DNA from: Photobacterium sp. DA100
GTDB lineage: Bacteria > Pseudomonadota > Gammaproteobacteria > Enterobacterales > Vibrionaceae
NCBI RefSeq assembly: GCF_029223585.1
Contig: NZ_CP119423.1
Location: 124,001-188,000, forward strand
Direction of reading: 5' to 3'
DNA: 64,000 bases
Position 1 is the stretch's first letter; each line of letters begins with the position of its first letter. The notes beneath the pieces are model-generated. The model saw only the letters and a program-made list of their open reading frames with translations. It did no database searches and was not told the origin of the DNA. The translations under genes were made by a program, and so were the position numbers. Of the stretch, positions 9,086 to 18,396 are shown one piece after another.

Positions 9086-9799
9086 TTAAGGTAAGGCTTT
9101 TTTCTTTTTCGGCTCGGTGGCCTGCATGATGCTCCACCACTGCTCATCGGCAGCGATCTGGCCGTGCTCGTCCAGCGGCGGGTAGGGCAGCCCCTTGCGG
9201 CGGGCAACTTTGGCCAGCACCGGGTGACCGCGCTCGAACAGGATACGGTGAACCACCTCATCGGGCAGCAGGGTTTTCTCCCTGTCATACATACCGGCAT
9301 TTTGGCGCTGGCGCTGTGCTTCGTAAAGGATCAGGGCACTGGCGACCGAGACATTCAATGACTGTACCATACCTACCATCGGGATGATGATATCCTGATC
9401 GGCCATCGCCAGGGCTTCAGCGGTGATCCCATTTTTCTCGCCGCCGAGGATAACCGCCGTCGGCTTGGTGTAATCCACGTCACGGAAATCAATTGCGGTG
9501 TCGGACAGGTTGGTGGCCAGCACCTGCATGCCCTGTGCCTTGAGCGTATTGACGGCATTGACCATCGAGTCGTGGGTTTCGAGCTCGACCCAGTTGCGGG
9601 CACCGGCCGAGGTGTTGCCGAGCATGCGCATACCGTCGTTGGGCCATACCGCGTGCACTTTATGGATCCCAACGGCATCGGCGGTACGGACAATGGCCGA
9701 GACATTGTTGGGCTTGTGGACTTCTTCCATGCACACCGTCAAGTCTGGTTGGCGGGTGGCAAGGACCTCGTGGATACGTTGGAATCGTTCAGGGCTCAT
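9086..9799 (-). CDS. trmH: tRNA (guanosine-18-2'-O)-methyltransferase TrmH
   Basis: TrmH methylates the ribose of G18 in the tRNA D-loop using S-adenosylmethionine. The 237-residue SPOUT protein shows KPNNVSAIVRTADAVG (motif 1, with catalytic Arg), VILGGEKNGITAEAL (motif 2) and IPMVGMVQSLNVSVASALIL (motif 3), which form the knotted cofactor site. The basic C-terminal extension is typical of TrmH rather than TrmL or RlmB. It sits between spoT and recG, as in enteric bacteria. A terminator-like hairpin upstream separates it from spoT. Confidence 0.95.
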   Translation of the reverse strand: MSPERFQRIHEVLATRQPDLTVCMEEVHKPNNVSAIVRTADAVGIHKVHAVWPNDGMRMLGNTSAGARNWVELETHDSMVNAVNTLKAQGMQVLATNLSDTAIDFRDVDYTKPTAVILGGEKNGITAEALAMADQDIIIPMVGMVQSLNVSVASALILYEAQRQRQNAGMYDREKTLLPDEVVHRILFERGHPVLAKVARRKGLPYPPLDEHGQIAADEQWWSIMQATEPKKKKALP

Positions 9800-9814
9800 G
9801 TTGTGTTACCTAAA

Positions 9815-9838
9815 GAAAACGCCCGCGAGCGGGCGTTT
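9815..9838 (-). terminator. Hairpin terminator or attenuator after spoT
   Basis: The stem AAACGCCCG / CGGGCGTTT has a 4-base loop and, on the minus strand, is followed by TTTTCTTT. It would end or reduce spoT transcripts just before the trmH start at 9799. Confidence 0.75.
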
Positions 9839-9876
9839 GTATTCTGTGACGGGCCAAGCGATGTGCCTGGCGCGGT

Positions 9877-11979
9877 TTAATTTTTCTGGCGCGAGACGCG
9901 CACCACGTTGGGCATGACCCGGATCCGGCGCATAATGTTGGCCAGGTGGATACGTCCCTTGGTGGTCAGGCGCACGGTAATGGTATACAGGCGGCCGTCT
10001 TTCTCTTCCGTTGCCAGGCCCTGGATGTTCGATCCGGTCGCGGCAATGGTGTTGGTCAAATCGGCCAGTGCACCCTGGTGGTTCTGCATGTCGACCTTGA
10101 GCGAAGTGACAAACTCTTGCTCGAAGTCCTCGCTCCACTCAACGGCCATGTACTTATCCGGCTCTTTCTGGTAGCCGCGGATGTTGGCACACTCCTCGCG
10201 GTGGATCACCAGTCCTTTGCCCGGGCTGACGTGGGCCATGATCGGGTCACCGTGGATAGGGTGACAGCAGTTGGCAAAGGTCAGCAAGATACCGTCGGCA
10301 CCGCGGATTGGCAGGCGCTGATCGGATTCCTTCGGTGTCAGCTCATCGGCATTGCCCAACAGGCGGCGGGCGATCACTACGCTCATCAGCTCACCGAGGC
10401 CAATTTCGGCCAGCAGATCTTCGAGGCTGGTCAGCCGCAGATCGGTCAAAACCTGCTGCAGGTTATTCGCATCGATCTGGTCGATGTTGATAGCCCCGAG
10501 GGCGTGGTTGAGCAGGCGTCGGCCAAGGGTGATCGACTCTTCGCGGCGCATGGTCTTGAGCACCTGGCGGATCTTGGTGCGGGCGCGGGAAGTGACCACG
10601 TAGTTGAGCCAGGCGGCATTCGGGCGGGCGCCCGGCGCACTGATGATCTCGATGGTCTGGCCGTTCTTCAGCGGTTTGCTCAGCGGATAAGGCTGGCGCT
10701 CGACCCGGGCTCCGACACAGGCGTTACCGACATCGGTGTGTACCGCGTAGGCAAAGTCGACCGCGGTTGCTCCGACTGGCAGCTCAACAATCCGGCCTTT
10801 CGGCGTAAAGACGTAAATCTCGTCCGGGAACAGGTCGGACTTAACGTTCTCGATGAACTCGAACGAGCTGCCGGCGCTCTGCTGCAGTTCAAGCAGGCTC
10901 TGCATCCAGCGCTGGGCCTTGACCTGCGCTGTGGTCCCGGAGCTTTCGCCATCTTTGTAGGCCCAGTGGGCGGCAACCCCTTTGTCGGCCATCTGATCCA
11001 TATCTTCGGTACGGATCTGGACCTCCACCGGTACCCCGTGCGGGCCCACCAGAGACGTATGCAGCGACTGGTAGCCGTTGGCTTTCGGGATCGCGATGTA
11101 GTCCTTCATCCGGCTCGGGCGGGGCTTGTACAGGTTGTGGACCTGGCCCAGCACGCGATAGCAGGTATCCAGGTCCTTGACCAGTACGCGGAAGGCGTAG
11201 ATGTCCATGATCGAGTGGAAGCGCTGCTCCTTGTTCTTCATCTTGTTGTAGATGGAGTACAGGTTCTTCTCGCGGCCTTGCACCGTGCCATTGATCCCCG
11301 CGTCCTTGAGGCGGCCCTCAATCTCGGCGTGGATCTTGTTAATCATTTCTTTGCGGTTACCCCGTGCGGCAGCCACCACTTCCTTCAAAACACGGTAACG
11401 GTTTGGATACAGGGCCTCGAAACCCAGCTCTTCCAGTTCGGTCTTGATATTGTGGATGCCCAGGCGGTGCGCCAGCGGAGAGAAGATCTCCAGCGTTTCG
11501 CGGGCTATACGGCGGCGTTTGTCCGGACGCAGGGCACCCAAGGTGCGCATGTTGTGCGTGCGGTCAGCCAGCTTGATGAGGATAACGCGGATGTCATGGG
11601 CCATCGCCATGATCATCTTGCGGAAGTTCTCGGCTTGCGCTTCTTTGCGGTCGCGGAACTTCAGCTTGTCCAGCTTGGAAACCCCATCGACCAGCTCGGC
11701 CACGGTAGAGCCAAAGCGACTGTCGAGATCGTCTTTGGTGACCTCGGTATCTTCGATGACGTCGTGGAGGAGGGCTGCCATCAAGGTCTCGTAGTCGAGG
11801 CGCATTTCGGCCAGGATACGAGCAACGGCAATAGGGTGGATGATGTAAGGTTCACCGCTGGAGCGGGTTTGCCCTTCGTGGGCATCTCGCGCAACGAGAT
11901 AGGCCTGCCTGAGCGCCTCGATTTGGGACTCAGGCAGGTATTCGATTGCGACTTCTTTCAGGCTATCAAAAAGATACAA
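9877..11979 (-). CDS. spoT: Bifunctional (p)ppGpp synthase/hydrolase SpoT
   Basis: SpoT makes and degrades the stringent alarmone (p)ppGpp. The 700-residue protein has the HD hydrolase domain (HPIAVARIL, LLHDVIEDTEV with His72-Asp73, IKLADRTHNMRTL). The synthetase domain carries DIYAFRV and YIAIPKANGYQSLHTSL, and TGS (FTPKGRIVELPVGATAVDFA), a conserved Cys/His segment and a C-terminal ACT domain follow. The intact HD motif and moderate synthetase region favour SpoT over RelA. The start codon is TTG (MYLFDSL), as in E. coli spoT. The gene is downstream of gmk-rpoZ on the same strand. Confidence 0.96.
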   Translation of the reverse strand: MYLFDSLKEVAIEYLPESQIEALRQAYLVARDAHEGQTRSSGEPYIIHPIAVARILAEMRLDYETLMAALLHDVIEDTEVTKDDLDSRFGSTVAELVDGVSKLDKLKFRDRKEAQAENFRKMIMAMAHDIRVILIKLADRTHNMRTLGALRPDKRRRIARETLEIFSPLAHRLGIHNIKTELEELGFEALYPNRYRVLKEVVAAARGNRKEMINKIHAEIEGRLKDAGINGTVQGREKNLYSIYNKMKNKEQRFHSIMDIYAFRVLVKDLDTCYRVLGQVHNLYKPRPSRMKDYIAIPKANGYQSLHTSLVGPHGVPVEVQIRTEDMDQMADKGVAAHWAYKDGESSGTTAQVKAQRWMQSLLELQQSAGSSFEFIENVKSDLFPDEIYVFTPKGRIVELPVGATAVDFAYAVHTDVGNACVGARVERQPYPLSKPLKNGQTIEIISAPGARPNAAWLNYVVTSRARTKIRQVLKTMRREESITLGRRLLNHALGAINIDQIDANNLQQVLTDLRLTSLEDLLAEIGLGELMSVVIARRLLGNADELTPKESDQRLPIRGADGILLTFANCCHPIHGDPIMAHVSPGKGLVIHREECANIRGYQKEPDKYMAVEWSEDFEQEFVTSLKVDMQNHQGALADLTNTIAATGSNIQGLATEEKDGRLYTITVRLTTKGRIHLANIMRRIRVMPNVVRVSRQKN

Positions 11980-11997
11980 TTCGCCCGGTTCCCTGAA

Positions 11998-12273
11998 TTA
12001 ACGGTTGTCGCCGGCAATAGCGCTAACAGCTGCTAGCTCTGCTGCTTCTTGCTCTTGAAGTTCCTGACGCTCGCGAGCATCGAGGATATCTTTCGTGATC
12101 AGACCTTCTTCGATTTCGCGAAGGGCGATAACGGTGTACTTGTCGTTTTCTTCCGGAACCAGTGGATCCTTACCGCCGGTTTGCATCTGACGAGCGCGGC
12201 GAGCAGCAATTTGGATTAGATCGAAACGGTTGCCAATTTTATCAACAGCGTCTTGAACGGTTACGCGTGCCAT
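11998..12273 (-). CDS. rpoZ: RNA polymerase omega subunit
   Basis: Omega binds the beta-prime subunit, helps core assembly and completes one ppGpp site on the polymerase. The 91-residue protein opens [19 protein letters not shown] and contains the conserved ARRARQMQ segment and the [14 protein letters not shown] helix. Length and sequence are standard. It lies between gmk and spoT, which places a ppGpp-binding subunit and the ppGpp enzyme in one operon, as in E. coli. Confidence 0.97.
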   Translation of the reverse strand: MARVTVQDAVDKIGNRFDLIQIAARRARQMQTGGKDPLVPEENDKYTVIALREIEEGLITKDILDARERQELQEQEAAELAAVSAIAGDNR

Positions 12274-12324
12274 GGAGGACTCCAGTGGTTATATAAATAA
12301 AGATGGAAAATTGTACAAAAATAC

Positions 12325-12954
<630 letters not shown>

Positions 12955-12978
12955 CTATTTTCACTCAGTGATAGAAGG

Positions 12979-13005
12979 GCGCGCAGATTATCATGATCCG
13001 CGCGC
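12979..13005 (-). promoter_or_regulatory. Inverted repeat before gmk, overlapping a possible -10
   Basis: GCGCGC at 12979-12984 and 13000-13005 form arms, extended inward by GAT/ATC past one mismatch. On the minus strand GATAAT lies inside the loop side, resembling a -10 element about 30 bases upstream of gmk. It may be an operator or a leader hairpin. Confidence 0.35.
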
Positions 13006-13121
13006 AAAAGAAATTAGCTGGTTGCTTGAAAATTCAACTTTTTGCTCGAGTTAAAGTTAAGCCTAGTTGGAATTTATGATCATTTCATAACTGGTTGTCA
13101 CTGGCGTAGGGGATTGCCTGG

Positions 13122-14675
13122 TTAGGGCTTGCCTGATCCCGGTCCATTGCCGGCCCGGGTGAACCCGCCATAGAGGTCGAGCCGGCGGTGGCGCAGGTTG
13201 GTGACCGAGCCTTCGGTATTGAGGTACTTGAGCTTGTCGAGTTCGACATCGGCGAAGATGATCATTTCCGTGTTGGCGCTGGCTTCGGTTATGGTGGCGT
13301 CGTGGGGGAAGTAGATATCGGATGGCGAAAAAACCGCTGACTGGGCATATTGGATATCGACGTTATTGACCCGTGGCAGGTTACCGACGCTGCCGCCGAG
13401 TGCCACGTAACATTCATTTTCGATAGCCCTTGCCTGGGCGCACAGCCTGACCCGCAAGTAGCCGTTTTTGGTGTCTGTCCAAAAAGGCACAAACATGATT
13501 TGTACACCTTGCTCAGCCAGCATCCGTCCCAGCTCGGGGAATTCTGCATCGTAGCAGATGAGGATGCCGACCCGTCCGGCATCCGTCTCGAAGACCTTCA
13601 CTTTGTCGCCGCCGTCAATGACCCAGTCTTTTTGTTCATGCGGGGTGATATGGATCTTGTACTGTTCGTCGATACAGCCATCACGGTGAAGCAGGTAGGA
13701 GACATTGTACAGGCGGTCATTCTCCAGTATCGGCATGCTGCCCGAGATGATGTTGATATTGTAGGTGACGGCCATTTGGGAAAAGCGCTGCTTGATGTCT
13801 TCGCTGAATTCGCTGAGAAACCGGATCGCCTCGACCGGGCTGAGCTCGGGCCTGAGCCCCATCAACGGGGCATTGAAGAACTCGGGGAAGAGCGCAAAGT
13901 CGGCCTGGTAGTTGGAGAGCGAGGAGACAAAGAATTCGGCCTGGTCGATCAGATCGTCCACCGACACCATCTTGCGCATTTGCCATTGGACAATCCCTAT
14001 CCGGACGATTTTCTTCTCGGACTCGATGACCGACGGCATTTCCTCGTCGTAAAACACATTGTCCCATTCCAGCAAGGTCGCGTAGCCGCAGGACTTGGCA
14101 TCTTCCGGTAAGTAATTCTTCATCAGTCGTTTGACGTCAAAATCATTGGCCAGCTGGAACGACAGGATGGGATCGTGGATTTCCTTGCGCTTGACCTTCT
14201 CGAGGTACTCGATAACCGTGAGCTGGTCTGCCACCTTGTGGTAGCCTGGGAGGCGCCCTCCTGCCAGGATAGCCTTGAGGTTGGTGCTGCGGCAGAGCTC
14301 CTTGCGGGCGTCGTAGAGACGCCGGCCCAGGCGAAGCCCGCGGTAATCGGGATGGACGAACACATCCAGGCCGTATAGCGCATCCCCGGTGACTTGATGC
14401 TGGATCACATTCTGCTCACTGATGATGTCGGTGTAGGCGTGGTTTAGGGAAAAACGGTTGTAGTTAACCTTGATGGTGAGGGCGGCCCCGACTATCTTGC
14501 CGCTGTCTTCGATACAGATCTGGCCGTCGGGGAACTGGTGGATCAAATCCATGATCGTCATGCGCGGCCATGCGCCCCCGACATCGGCAAAGACCAAATC
14601 CATCAGGGCTGCCAGCTCGTCGTAATCACTGGGCTCGATTGCACGAAGGTTTAGCAAAGGGGTATTGGTATCCAT
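13122..14675 (-). CDS. GNAT acetyltransferase-nitrilase fusion protein
   Basis: This 517-residue protein joins two enzyme domains. Residues 1-205 are a GNAT N-acetyltransferase fold with the acetyl-CoA loop VHPDYRGLRLGRRLYDARK near 108-126. Residues 225-500 form a carbon-nitrogen hydrolase with the nitrilase triad Glu265 (FPEFF), Lys340 (YKIHITPHE) and Cys374 (ICYDAEFPE). Such fusions are known as a conserved family, but the substrate is not known to me; an amide made or split near an acylated amine is plausible. I prefer the start MDTNTP, with GGTGAGA just upstream, over the ATG three codons earlier. It is monocistronic, with a leader containing a long-range inverted repeat. Confidence 0.88.
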   Translation of the reverse strand: MDTNTPLLNLRAIEPSDYDELAALMDLVFADVGGAWPRMTIMDLIHQFPDGQICIEDSGKIVGAALTIKVNYNRFSLNHAYTDIISEQNVIQHQVTGDALYGLDVFVHPDYRGLRLGRRLYDARKELCRSTNLKAILAGGRLPGYHKVADQLTVIEYLEKVKRKEIHDPILSFQLANDFDVKRLMKNYLPEDAKSCGYATLLEWDNVFYDEEMPSVIESEKKIVRIGIVQWQMRKMVSVDDLIDQAEFFVSSLSNYQADFALFPEFFNAPLMGLRPELSPVEAIRFLSEFSEDIKQRFSQMAVTYNINIISGSMPILENDRLYNVSYLLHRDGCIDEQYKIHITPHEQKDWVIDGGDKVKVFETDAGRVGILICYDAEFPELGRMLAEQGVQIMFVPFWTDTKNGYLRVRLCAQARAIENECYVALGGSVGNLPRVNNVDIQYAQSAVFSPSDIYFPHDATITEASANTEMIIFADVELDKLKYLNTEGSVTNLRHRRLDLYGGFTRAGNGPGSGKP

Positions 14676-14696
14676 TCTCACCATCTCTTATATCGG

Positions 14697-14752
14697 GTGA
14701 CTCATCAGGGCCTGAGAGATTAGTGCGAGATACCGGACGCTGAGTGAGTCAC
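14697..14752 (-). promoter_or_regulatory. Inverted repeat in the GNAT-nitrilase leader
   Basis: GTGACTCA at 14697-14704 is the exact reverse complement of TGAGTCAC at 14745-14752. The 40 bases between contain a nested TCAGG-GC-CCTGA palindrome. The right position for a folded 5' leader, or paired operators, is 22 bases before the start codon. Confidence 0.45.
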
Positions 14753-14859
14753 TTGGCTGTTTGGTGTTACTTAAATGTAGCTATTATGTGTCTTTTGGGG
14801 CGGGTTGAGAATGTTTTTTCGTTGTGGGCTGGCAAAAAGAAGGGGCTAGCCATATAGAA

Positions 14860-14886
14860 ATAAAGCCCTAAGGAATAGGGCTTTAT
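14860..14886 (-). terminator. Terminator downstream of yicC
   Basis: An 11-bp stem ATAAAGCCCTA / TAGGGCTTTAT with a 5-base loop lies after the yicC stop. The following U-run on the minus strand is weak. Confidence 0.7.
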
Positions 14887-14925
14887 CGTCAGGTGCCAGA
14901 CTATACGCTGGGGGCGACCCGGGTC

Positions 14926-15789
14926 TTATTCGATGTTCTGGATCTGCTCGCGCATCTGCTCGATAAGCACTTTTAGCTCGACGGCCGCGGCAGTGATCTC
15001 GGTGTTGATCGATTTCGAGGCCAGGGTGTTCGACTCGCGGTTGAACTCCTGCATCATGAAGTCGAGGCGGCGACCGCAGGCACCGCCTTTCTTCATGATC
15101 TTCTGGGTTTCCTTGACGTGTGAATCAAGGCGGTCCAGCTCTTCGGCGACATCGCTCTTCTGTGCCAGCATGATCAGTTCCTGCTCGACACGGTTGGCAT
15201 CCAGCTCGACCTTGGCTTCTTCCAAGCGGTTTAGGATGCGCTCGCGCTGCCAGTTCAGGACTTCCGGCATCATGCTGCGTACTTTGCTGGCTTCGACCGA
15301 GATCGCGTCAAGGCGTTGTTCGATAAGAGCCTTCATGTTCTCACCCTCGCTGGCGCGGGCGGCGATGAAGTCATCCACCGTGCTGTCGAACGCATCGAGC
15401 AGATCTTGGTTGATGGCATCGAGATCCTGCTCCGGCGCTTCCATCACACCCGGCCAGTTCAGGACCTGGAACGGGCCGACACTGCCTTCGCCGGCGGTCT
15501 CTTTGACCCACTTGGCGGCATTGATCACCTGCTTGGCCAGCCCTTCGTTGATTTTCAGCTCTGTATTGGCGGCCGGGTTTACCTCGAAGCGCAGGTTGCA
15601 CTCAACCTTGCCGCGGGCCAGACGCTTGCGGAAACGCTCGCGCAGCACTGGCTCAAGGCTACGGAATTGCTCTGGCATACGCAGGTAAGTTTCTAGGTAA
15701 CGCTGGTTAACCGAGCGGATTTCCCATACGGCAGTACCCCAATCGGCTTTGACTTCGCGACGGGCGTAGGCGGTCATGCTATGAATCAT
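14926..15789 (-). CDS. yicC: YicC-family endoribonuclease
   Basis: The 287-residue protein belongs to the YicC family, which is reported to contain an endoribonuclease. It opens with the family signature MIHSMTAYARRE, continues with WEIRSVNQRYLETYLRMP, and ends with the conserved DUF1732-type segment KKGGACGRRLDFMMQEFNRE and ASKSINTEI. The central part is mainly helical and charged. It is read divergently from rph-pyrE, the same arrangement as in E. coli, with about 276 bases between the genes. Confidence 0.93.
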   Translation of the reverse strand: MIHSMTAYARREVKADWGTAVWEIRSVNQRYLETYLRMPEQFRSLEPVLRERFRKRLARGKVECNLRFEVNPAANTELKINEGLAKQVINAAKWVKETAGEGSVGPFQVLNWPGVMEAPEQDLDAINQDLLDAFDSTVDDFIAARASEGENMKALIEQRLDAISVEASKVRSMMPEVLNWQRERILNRLEEAKVELDANRVEQELIMLAQKSDVAEELDRLDSHVKETQKIMKKGGACGRRLDFMMQEFNRESNTLASKSINTEITAAAVELKVLIEQMREQIQNIE

Positions 15790-16003
15790 TGGCTAGTGGC
15801 CTCTAATAGTGGTGATTGATAACTGCTTTGGGTGGGATGCCAGGGGCAAGCCACCGTCATCGAGGTGTCAGTGGTGCGCAGTTATCCGGATGTCCAGATT
15901 ATACTTAGCCTTAATAATAAAGGAAATGCAGCCGCGTGGTGGCGATATGACGATTCTGCCAGCAGTCGGTGCGGGAAATGCCATGCTGGTTGGGTTTCGC
16001 GTG

Positions 16004-16029
16004 CACAACCGATCGGTTGTGGCTATAAT
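16004..16029 (+). promoter_or_regulatory. rph-pyrE promoter with exact 18-bp palindrome
   Basis: CACAACCGATCGGTTGTG at 16004-16021 is perfectly self-complementary and ends two bases before a consensus -10, TATAAT (16024-16029). A repressor bound there would cover the -35 to -10 spacer. The start of rph is 36 bases past the -10. The palindrome and -10 are seen; operator function is inferred. Confidence 0.6.
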
Positions 16030-16065
16030 CGCCGGTTAATGTCATCCAGCCAGAGGGAGCCGCCG

Positions 16066-16782
16066 ATGCGTCCAAGCGGAAGAAGCAACAACCAAGTACG
16101 TCCAATTACCATAACCCGTAACTTTACTGCCCATGCCGAAGGCTCGGTATTGGTTGAGTTTGGTGATACCAAGGTAATTTGTACCGCAAGTGTGGAAGAG
16201 AATGTACCACGCTGGCTTAAAGGTAAAGGACAGGGTTGGGTGACGGCGGAGTATGGCATGCTGCCGCGTGCAACTCACTCACGCAACCGCCGTGAAGCGG
16301 CGGGCGGTAAGCAGGGTGGCCGTACCATGGAAATTCAGCGCCTGATCGCTCGCAGCTTGCGTGCTGCTGTTGACCTGGAAGCCCTGGGTGAGCAGATGAT
16401 CACGGTAGACTGTGATGTTATCCAGGCCGATGGCGGTACTCGCACGGCATCTATCACCGGTGCGATGGTGGCGCTGGTTGATGCCATCAACTACATGTTG
16501 GAGAAGGGCCTGCTCAAAGCCAGCCCGCTAAAAGGCATGGTGGCCGCAGTTTCTGTCGGTATCTACAACGGCGAGGCGATTTGCGATCTGGAGTATGTCG
16601 AGGATTCGGCAGCAGAAACGGACATGAACGTGGTCATGACCGAAGAAGGCAAGATGATCGAGATCCAGGGCACGGCGGAAGGTGAAGCCTTTAGCCATGA
16701 AGAGTTGCTGGCCATGCTGGCTCTGGCAAAACACGGCATTGCCGACATCATCAGCGTTCAGAAGCAAGCGCTGGAAAGTTAG
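16066..16782 (+). CDS. rph: Ribonuclease PH
   Basis: RNase PH is a phosphate-dependent 3'-5' exoribonuclease that trims tRNA precursors. The 238-residue protein starts at [18 protein letters not shown], preceded by a GAGGGA element; an in-frame upstream extension is not family-like and overlaps the promoter. Visible motifs are [25 protein letters not shown], the catalytic/phosphate region [20 protein letters not shown] (split here by function), [16 protein letters not shown] and the C-terminal [18 protein letters not shown]. Unlike the frameshifted rph of E. coli K-12, this gene is full length. It is the first gene of rph-pyrE, with an attenuator between them. Confidence 0.96.
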   Translation: MRPSGRSNNQVRPITITRNFTAHAEGSVLVEFGDTKVICTASVEENVPRWLKGKGQGWVTAEYGMLPRATHSRNRREAAGGKQGGRTMEIQRLIARSLRAAVDLEALGEQMITVDCDVIQADGGTRTASITGAMVALVDAINYMLEKGLLKASPLKGMVAAVSVGIYNGEAICDLEYVEDSAAETDMNVVMTEEGKMIEIQGTAEGEAFSHEELLAMLALAKHGIADIISVQKQALES

Positions 16783-16790
16783 TTTTTTGA

Positions 16791-16819
16791 AGCGGTTCCT
16801 GTTGGAGCCGCTTTTTTTT
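16791..16819 (+). terminator. pyrE attenuator terminator
   Basis: The hairpin AGCGGTTCC / GGAGCCGCT (9 pairs, one G-U) with a TGTT loop is followed by eight T residues. It begins 9 bases after the rph stop, which itself is followed by a TTTTTT run. In E. coli the rph-pyrE space holds a UTP-sensitive attenuator where coupled translation of rph prevents termination; the layout here is the same. Confidence 0.85.
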
Positions 16820-16905
16820 GGTCTGGATTTCGCGTTGCCTGGCAATGGCGCCCAGAACTTAGATTTGAATCGTGTAATCACAAGTTGCATCTATAAGGAG
16901 AAACC

Positions 16906-17547
16906 ATGAAAGCATATCAGCGTCAGTTCATCGAATTTGCCTTGGAGAAAGGGGTACTGAAGTTTGGTGAGTTCACTCTGAAATCTGGCCGTAAAAGCCC
17001 GTACTTCTTCAACGCGGGTTTGTTCAATACTGGACGTGACCTTGCACGCCTAGGCCGTTTCTATGCTGAGGCTTTGGTAGATGCCGGTATCGAGTACGAT
17101 GTGTTGTTCGGCCCTGCGTACAAGGGGATCCCAATTGCCACCACGACAGCCGTTGCCTTGGCCGATCAGCACGATGTGGATACCCCGTACTGTTTCAACC
17201 GCAAGGAAGCCAAAGACCACGGTGAGGGCGGCAACTTGGTCGGTAGCGCACTGGAAGGCCGTATCATGCTGGTGGATGATGTGATCACTGCCGGTACGGC
17301 GATCCGCGAGTCGATGGAAATCATCAAGGCCAACGGTGCCGATCTGGCCGGTGTGCTGGTGGCTATCGACCGCCAGGAGAAAGGCAAGGGCGAGCTGTCT
17401 GCCATCCAGGAAGTCGAGCGCGATTTCGGTTGTGCGGTGATTTCTATCGTGTCGCTGGGCGATGTGGTGAGCTACCTGGAAGAGCAGGATGGCATGGAGC
17501 AGCACCTGGAAGCGGTGAAAGCTTACCGTGCAGAATACGGGGTATAA
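16906..17547 (+). CDS. pyrE: Orotate phosphoribosyltransferase
   Basis: PyrE converts orotate and PRPP to OMP in pyrimidine synthesis. The 213-residue protein has the N-terminal segment [16 protein letters not shown], the loop [17 protein letters not shown] and the PRPP-binding motif [13 protein letters not shown]. Length equals that of E. coli PyrE. AAGGAG lies just before the ATG. Expression is probably tuned by the upstream attenuator. Confidence 0.97.
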   Translation: MKAYQRQFIEFALEKGVLKFGEFTLKSGRKSPYFFNAGLFNTGRDLARLGRFYAEALVDAGIEYDVLFGPAYKGIPIATTTAVALADQHDVDTPYCFNRKEAKDHGEGGNLVGSALEGRIMLVDDVITAGTAIRESMEIIKANGADLAGVLVAIDRQEKGKGELSAIQEVERDFGCAVISIVSLGDVVSYLEEQDGMEQHLEAVKAYRAEYGV

Positions 17548-17553
17548 GGCTCG

Positions 17554-17674
17554 GGATCCTAGAACCTAGTTCCTTCTAGGAAGAGCAGAACCCAGAACCG
17601 TAAATAAAAAAGCGAGAAGCGTAAGCCTCTCGCTTTTTTATTTGTTTTTTCTATGAACTAGGAACCAGGATCTA
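17554..17674. repeat. Imperfect inverted repeats around pyrE/slmA terminator
   Basis: The segment at 17554-17573 (GGATCCTAGAACCTAGTTCC) is largely the reverse complement of 17655-17674, sharing GAACTAGG and AGGATC. Within the left copy CCTAGAA (17558-17564) and TTCTAGG (17574-17580) form a second inverted pair. AGAACC motifs resemble the 8-bp repeats seen at two other terminators in the window. Confidence 0.6.
17605..17640. terminator. Bidirectional terminator between pyrE and slmA
   Basis: A 13-bp stem TAAAAAAGCGAGA / TCTCGCTTTTTTA encloses a short AGCGTAAGCC loop region. It serves convergent pyrE and slmA. Confidence 0.9.
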
Positions 17675-17689
17675 GCAACCTGTCCTAGT

Positions 17690-18280
17690 TTACCCTAGCT
17701 CGGCGCTCAGCAACTGCCAGTAGTCGTCGAAGTTGGCAGTCGGCTTGTACTTGAAGTTAGAGCGGACAAAGCGGTTGAGGCTGCCTTCAACCTGGCCGAG
17801 CAACTGGGCGGCCAAGATGGACTCGTCAACCGGGAAGCCCTTGCCCTCGCGCAGCTTGCGCTCGCGCAGGATCTGGCGCAGCTGGGTTTCGATGCGCTCG
17901 AACAGCTGGTTGATGCGGGCCTGGAGACGGTCCTGCTCGAACATCAGCGCATGGCCGGTCATGATGCGGGTCAGGCCCGGGTTGCGCTCGGCAAAGCCGA
18001 GGATCAGCTGCAGCACCATACGCAGGCGCTGGAGAGTATCCTTTTCATCATTGAGGATGCGGTTAATCCGGGTCGTGATCGCGTCTTCGATAAACTCGAT
18101 CAGCCCCTCGAACATCCGCGCCTTGCTTGGGAAGTGGCGGTAGAGGGCGGCTTCTGAGACACCAACCTGGGCTGCCAGCTTGGCGGTAGTAATACGTTGG
18201 CTGCCCTGGGCAGATTCCAGCATTTGTGCCAGCGCTTGCAAAATTTCTTCGCGGCGGTTGTTTTTCTTGTTGCCAGCCAT
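17690..18280 (-). CDS. slmA: Nucleoid occlusion factor SlmA
   Basis: SlmA is a TetR-fold protein that, when bound to its chromosomal sites, blocks FtsZ assembly over the nucleoid. The 196-residue protein begins [17 protein letters not shown], has the [23 protein letters not shown] (residues 40-59) and an all-helical C-terminal domain. The length (E. coli 198) and the position by pyrE and coaBC fit SlmA rather than a generic TetR regulator. Confidence 0.95.
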   Translation of the reverse strand: MAGNKKNNRREEILQALAQMLESAQGSQRITTAKLAAQVGVSEAALYRHFPSKARMFEGLIEFIEDAITTRINRILNDEKDTLQRLRMVLQLILGFAERNPGLTRIMTGHALMFEQDRLQARINQLFERIETQLRQILRERKLREGKGFPVDESILAAQLLGQVEGSLNRFVRSNFKYKPTANFDDYWQLLSAELG

Positions 18281-18396
18281 GAATAACCGTTCCTTTTCAA
18301 AATAAAACTGTCAATGGACAGGATGAAACCCGCATATCTTAGCGGCGTAACTCTGCCGTGAAAAGCATTGCCCGTCGATACTGATCTCTTTATCGA

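Noticed and set aside
9946..12036. 696-codon open frame on the plus strand opposite spoT and rpoZ
   Set aside because: It mirrors the codon pattern of well-identified genes on the other strand and has no recognisable family features; long antisense frames are expected in GC-rich coding DNA.
14697..14752. Possible glycine riboswitch in the GNAT-nitrilase leader (CTCTCAGGC motif)
   Set aside because: The other conserved aptamer elements are not present; the motif is part of a TCAGG/CCTGA palindrome.
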